Assembly: GCA_012964265.1 (NCBI GenBank)
Contig: DTUH01000202.1
Coordinates: 1-9,575 of the forward strand
DNA: 9,575 bases
From: Candidatus Lambdaproteobacteria bacterium
GTDB lineage: Bacteria > SAR324 > NAC60-12
Direction of reading: 5' to 3'
Numbering within the stretch: position 1 is the first letter of the stretch; every line of letters starts with the position of its first letter. Below, piece by piece: positions 6,793-9,575 of this stretch. The notes beneath the pieces are model-generated. The model made no database searches, had not been told where the DNA came from, and saw only the letters and a list, made by a program, of their open reading frames with translations. Both the position numbers and the translations under genes were made by a program.

Positions 6793-7017
6793 TTATTGAC
6801 ATTCTATAATCATTTCCGGATTATCTTCCCAGCGTGCAACTGTTAAAACACGATATCCACTGTGACAGATTAGCTCGGATTTTCGGTAACAGTAAAATAC
6901 ATGAGGAGGACAGGATACGTAATACTGACTGTCTGAAAGGGGAATTTCACGCATTGTTTTTGTTCCGGAGCAGCCTACAATTATGGTTGTCAACAGCATA
7001 AATATCCCGCGTGACAT
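6793..7017 (-). CDS. Small cysteine-rich lipoprotein
   Basis: The 74 residues begin with a short lipoprotein signal peptide: MSRG, a hydrophobic stretch FMLLTTIIVG, and a lipobox IVGC in which Cys16 would be lipidated. Ser17 follows, so retention at the inner membrane by the Asp+2 rule is not expected and an outer-membrane location is likely. The mature part of 59 residues has four further cysteines (36, 43, 51, 73), enough for two disulfides, and the pattern CPP...YCYRKSELICHSGYRVL. That resembles the Cys-x-Gly-Tyr cores of small proteobacterial lipoproteins of unknown function. The start is well supported by AGAGGTG about 5 bases upstream, read across the end of the preceding gene. It begins 1 base after the hydrolase stop, so the two are almost certainly cotranscribed. 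Function is unknown. Confidence 0.72.
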   Translation of the reverse strand: MSRGIFMLLTTIIVGCSGTKTMREIPLSDSQYYVSCPPHVFYCYRKSELICHSGYRVLTVARWEDNPEMIIECQ

Positions 7018-7018
7018 T

Positions 7019-7870
7019 TCACACCTCTAAAATTAAACGGATCGGTTGGTGATCAGAGGCGTCCGTCTCAGTGTTGACCGAAACGTCCTGAATTTGCTTA
7101 ACTAGATTTTGACTGAGAAAAAAATAATCGCGGCAATGCGGGCCTTTTTTCCATTGTTTATGATCAAAGATTCCACAGGTTGGACTCCGGGATTTGTCAG
7201 GATACGCTGCATACCATGCATCAACAATGTCGGGTGTTTCCGCTGACATTGGTGCAGTCATCAGCCGATGTGAATCACTGTCCGGAACGAAATTAAAATC
7301 ACCGCAAATAACCATTTTTTCCGGACGTTCAACACGTTCAAACGGCGAATTAGGTAAATTAAGTCCTGGTTCACGAAACTGAGCGCAGGCTTCTGTGTGT
7401 ATCTCACGGATGCGCTGTATTTGTGCCAGTTGCTGTTTTTCAGAGAAAAACTCAAGGTGTGTGTTCATCATCCGTAATTCCCCGGAACTTGTCCGGATTA
7501 CCATTTCGGTTGTCTGCCTTGCCATAAATTTTGCGGTTGAATCTGCAGGCGAGGGTAATAAATGATGTAGCACCTGAACAGGCGAATGGCGGGTCAAGAC
7601 CAAATTTCCGAATTGACGGCGACCACCGTCTTTTCCACCACAGCGATCATGCGCGGCTCCGTAAAAAAGTTCGTAGTCCGGAAAAAGCTTTTGCAGTTCA
7701 TTAACTTGATCCCTCCCGTTGTCTGTGTCCGGATCACATCTTGAGACTTCCTGTAAACACAACACATCAGGCAAACCATCCCGGCGAATCACATCCGCAA
7801 TTCTGGATAAGTCAATGCGACCATCCACGCCTTTTCCATACTGAATATTCCAACTTACAATAGTTAGCAT
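7019..7870 (-). CDS. Endonuclease/exonuclease/phosphatase-family metal-dependent hydrolase
   Basis: The 283 residues form one complete EEP-fold domain, the fold of exonuclease III, DNase I and sphingomyelinases. These enzymes cleave phosphodiester or phosphomonoester bonds with Mg2+. All active-site motifs are visible: SWNIQYG (6-12, Asn8), CLQEV (38-42, metal-binding Glu41), NTHLE (136-140, His138), GDFN (190-193, Asp and Asn), RDYFFLS (247-253) and SDHQPI (272-277, catalytic His274). No signal peptide or membrane anchor is seen, so it is probably cytosolic. Whether the substrate is nucleic acid, a phospholipid or a sugar phosphate cannot be told. The ATG start follows GTTGCAAA without a clear ribosome-binding site. 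The gene lies 110 bases after mtaB, across a tandem repeat, and is coupled to the small lipoprotein gene at its 3' end. Confidence 0.9.
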   Translation of the reverse strand: MLTIVSWNIQYGKGVDGRIDLSRIADVIRRDGLPDVLCLQEVSRCDPDTDNGRDQVNELQKLFPDYELFYGAAHDRCGGKDGGRRQFGNLVLTRHSPVQVLHHLLPSPADSTAKFMARQTTEMVIRTSSGELRMMNTHLEFFSEKQQLAQIQRIREIHTEACAQFREPGLNLPNSPFERVERPEKMVICGDFNFVPDSDSHRLMTAPMSAETPDIVDAWYAAYPDKSRSPTCGIFDHKQWKKGPHCRDYFFLSQNLVKQIQDVSVNTETDASDHQPIRLILEV

Positions 7871-7928
7871 TTTGCAACTTTTGAATGTTATTTTTGCCGT
7901 AGATTTACAATGATGAATCCGTGAATTA

Positions 7929-7964
7929 TTTTATCCGTTTTATCCGTTTTATCCGTTTTATCCG
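7929..7964. repeat. Four perfect tandem copies of a 9-bp repeat
   Basis: The unit TTTTATCCG occurs four times without mismatch at 7929-7937, 7938-7946, 7947-7955 and 7956-7964. The copies are flanked by partial matches: AATCCGTG about 20 bases upstream and TGGCTAAAA downstream. The array fills the gap between mtaB and the hydrolase gene. From memory, intergenic stretches built on ATCCGTG/ATCCGTGGC phrases recur in many bacterial genomes; this looks like a member of that kind. The minus-strand form, CGGATAAAA repeated, would be in the leader or intercistronic RNA. Confidence 0.9.
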
Positions 7965-7980
7965 TGGCTAAAACTAAAAA

Positions 7981-9471
7981 CTATATTTTGATTTTTCCGA
8001 GCATAGTCTGCCCTCTAAGCGAATTCAACTCAACAGGAAAAAGTTGATTCCGATAATCAGTTTCATCATTTTCGTCCAGTACAACCCTGATATAATTGTC
8101 GGTGTATCCACTGAAAAATCCATCCTGTTTTCGGGATTCCCAAAGCACCTTCCTGGTTTGTCCCAAAAATCGCTGATGAAAGAGATGTCGTTTTTTTGTG
8201 CTTAAGATTCGCAAAATTTCACTCCGTTTCTGTTTGATCTGGGGAGGAAGTTTTTCGTTCATCTGGAAAGCCGGCGTTCCTTTACGGGCAGAAAACTGAA
8301 AAACATGAAAATACGTTAGCGGCAGTTTTTCCAATAAATTTAATGTACTTTCAAATTCTGATTCGCTTTCGCCGGGAAAACCAACCATCACATCAGTACC
8401 GAGGCTCAAATCCGGAACAGTTTCATAAGCTTTCCAGATTTCTTCAGCATATTCATCAGCAGAATAACGGCGCTTCATTTTTTGTAAAATAGAATCAGAT
8501 CCGGATTGTAAAGGCAGATGAAAAAACGGAACCAGTTTATGCTGTTCGTCTTTCATATATTGAAAAAGTATTTCCGGAACGGTTGTTGGTTCGATGGAAC
8601 TGATCCGGATGCGGGACAGTCCCGGAAGAGTGTTGAGAAAATCTACTACCTCCACAAGAGTCCGTTTTCCGGTTTTATAAGTTCCCACGTTCACACCGGT
8701 AATCACAATTTCGCGAACGCCTTCTTTAACCAGCATCGTGGCTTCTTCCTGCAAATTCGAGAATTCACGGTAACGGGAACGACCTCTTGCAAATGGTATG
8801 ATACAAAACGAGCACATGAAATCACAGCCGTCCTGTATTTTTAGCGATGCACGTGTGTTTTGTCGGGGCACTGAGTTAGCGGAAAGCCAGTCACGCTCTA
8901 AAACCTTTTTCTGTTTTCGAGGGTTTTTGGCTAAAAATACTGAGCTGTGAGGAACAACTGGCGCAGTAAAGGTTTTTTTTGTAATTTTAGGGCGGATGAT
9001 TAATGGTACACTTGCAGAATGTGCTTGTTCCAAATAATTTGTTATCCGCATTTTTTCTTCACTGCCGACTACAAGACGTACGCCTTCAATGTCTGCAATA
9101 GCCTCCGGATTTATTTGAGCATAACAGCCGACGACTGCTATTAACGCCTTCGGATTTAAACGGTGAAGTGTCCGAATTGCCTGACGGTTTTTTGCGTCAC
9201 TATGTTCAGTGACTGTGCAGGTATTGATTACGCAAACGTCTGCGGATTCAGTTTCCGGAACCACTCTGTAACCCTGCTTTTCAAAACTGCGGGCTAACAC
9301 ATCGGTTTCAGACTGATTAAGCCGGCATCCAAGTGTATGAAAAGAAACACGCTTTTTCGCATGCTCATTACCTTCTTTTAATTCGTTTGCAAAGAAAGTT
9401 TCAGAATCTTGAGTAAGAGTAGTTTCAGATAAAAGAGTCATTTGATGGGTTAAAAGTTGATTGGAGAACAT
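7981..9471 (-). CDS. mtaB: tRNA t6A37 methylthiotransferase MtaB (radical SAM)
   Basis: MtaB converts t6A to ms2t6A at position 37 of ANN-decoding tRNAs, using two [4Fe-4S] clusters and SAM in the cytosol. The N-terminal UPF0004 domain has its three cluster cysteines at Cys49 (TLGCRLNQSETD), Cys85 (VINTCTVT) and Cys116 (VVGCYAQ). The radical SAM motif CxxxCxxC is CDFMCSFC at 216-223, followed by IIPFARGRSRYR. Radical SAM core landmarks include ITGVNVGTY, FHLPLQSGSD and GTDVMVGFPGE. A C-terminal TRAM domain occupies about 436-496. The TLGCRLNQ and TCTVTEHSDAKNRQ forms separate MtaB from MiaB and RimO. At 496 residues it is longer than usual because of a roughly 40-residue polar N-terminal extension. 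Met11 (ATG at 9441) is an alternative start, but it also lacks a ribosome-binding site, while AGGAAG abuts the ATG at 9471. Confidence 0.93.
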   Translation of the reverse strand: MFSNQLLTHQMTLLSETTLTQDSETFFANELKEGNEHAKKRVSFHTLGCRLNQSETDVLARSFEKQGYRVVPETESADVCVINTCTVTEHSDAKNRQAIRTLHRLNPKALIAVVGCYAQINPEAIADIEGVRLVVGSEEKMRITNYLEQAHSASVPLIIRPKITKKTFTAPVVPHSSVFLAKNPRKQKKVLERDWLSANSVPRQNTRASLKIQDGCDFMCSFCIIPFARGRSRYREFSNLQEEATMLVKEGVREIVITGVNVGTYKTGKRTLVEVVDFLNTLPGLSRIRISSIEPTTVPEILFQYMKDEQHKLVPFFHLPLQSGSDSILQKMKRRYSADEYAEEIWKAYETVPDLSLGTDVMVGFPGESESEFESTLNLLEKLPLTYFHVFQFSARKGTPAFQMNEKLPPQIKQKRSEILRILSTKKRHLFHQRFLGQTRKVLWESRKQDGFFSGYTDNYIRVVLDENDETDYRNQLFPVELNSLRGQTMLGKIKI

Positions 9472-9486
9472 CTTCCTGTTAATATG

Positions 9487-9515
9487 ATCATAATATTGGC
9501 CGAACTTAAAATCAA
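9487..9515 (-). promoter_or_regulatory. Sigma-70-type promoter of mtaB
   Basis: On the minus strand TTGATT (9515-9510) and TATGAT (9492-9487) are 17 bases apart. Transcription would start near 9480, only about 9 bases before the upstream mtaB start codon and about 39 before the alternative ATG at 9441. The sequence from here to the right edge of the window shows no other gene. Confidence 0.6.
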
Positions 9516-9575
9516 AGGTTTTTTGTATTCAGATAATGTCACTTTCTCAGATAAAGCGAAATTTCACAGAATGAT

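Noticed and set aside
7929..7964. Tandem repeats as a CRISPR array or replication-origin iterons
   Set aside because: The units are 9 bases with no spacers, no cas genes and no replication initiator gene are nearby; a simple tandem repeat explains it.
7970..8000. A/T-only imperfect stem around the mtaB stop codon as a terminator
   Set aside because: The pairing is only A-T with a central mismatch; it is too weak to call a terminator.

Overview
The window looks like chromosomal DNA of a Gram-negative bacterium of moderate to low G+C. This rests on a periplasmic binding-protein transporter, a lipobox-bearing lipoprotein and E. coli-like -10/-35 promoters. A proteobacterial or deep-branching marine proteobacterial lineage is possible, but no marker here fixes the taxon. 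No rRNA, tRNA, CRISPR array, insertion sequence, integrase or phage gene was seen.

Left part, + strand (2-4874). A tripartite tricarboxylate transporter (TTT) runs as tctC (its 3' end only), tctB and tctA. It is followed 15 bases later by a major facilitator superfamily transporter and then by a zinc-independent quinone oxidoreductase of the medium-chain dehydrogenase family. A 9-bp perfect hairpin separates tctC from tctB. The set looks like a carboxylate uptake cluster with an extra secondary transporter and a redox enzyme. The substrate cannot be read from the sequence.

Centre, + strand (4944-5891). sucD, the alpha subunit of succinyl-CoA synthetase, has its own good promoter and no sucC beside it. 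It converges on the leftward genes, with a hairpin but no clear terminator between them.

Right part, - strand (9515 down to 6006). In order of transcription these are mtaB (radical SAM tRNA methylthiotransferase, with its own promoter), an intergenic stretch with four perfect copies of a 9-bp repeat, an endonuclease/exonuclease/phosphatase-fold hydrolase, a tightly coupled 74-residue cysteine-rich lipoprotein, and an unrecognised 171-residue protein with its own near-consensus promoter and a leader of about 110 bases.

Most of the window is ordinary core and transport gene content. The less explained items are the 171-residue protein, the small lipoprotein coupled to the hydrolase, the orphan sucD, the 9-bp tandem repeat, and two tiny reading frames behind strong ribosome-binding sites. 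I found no convincing new multi-gene system.
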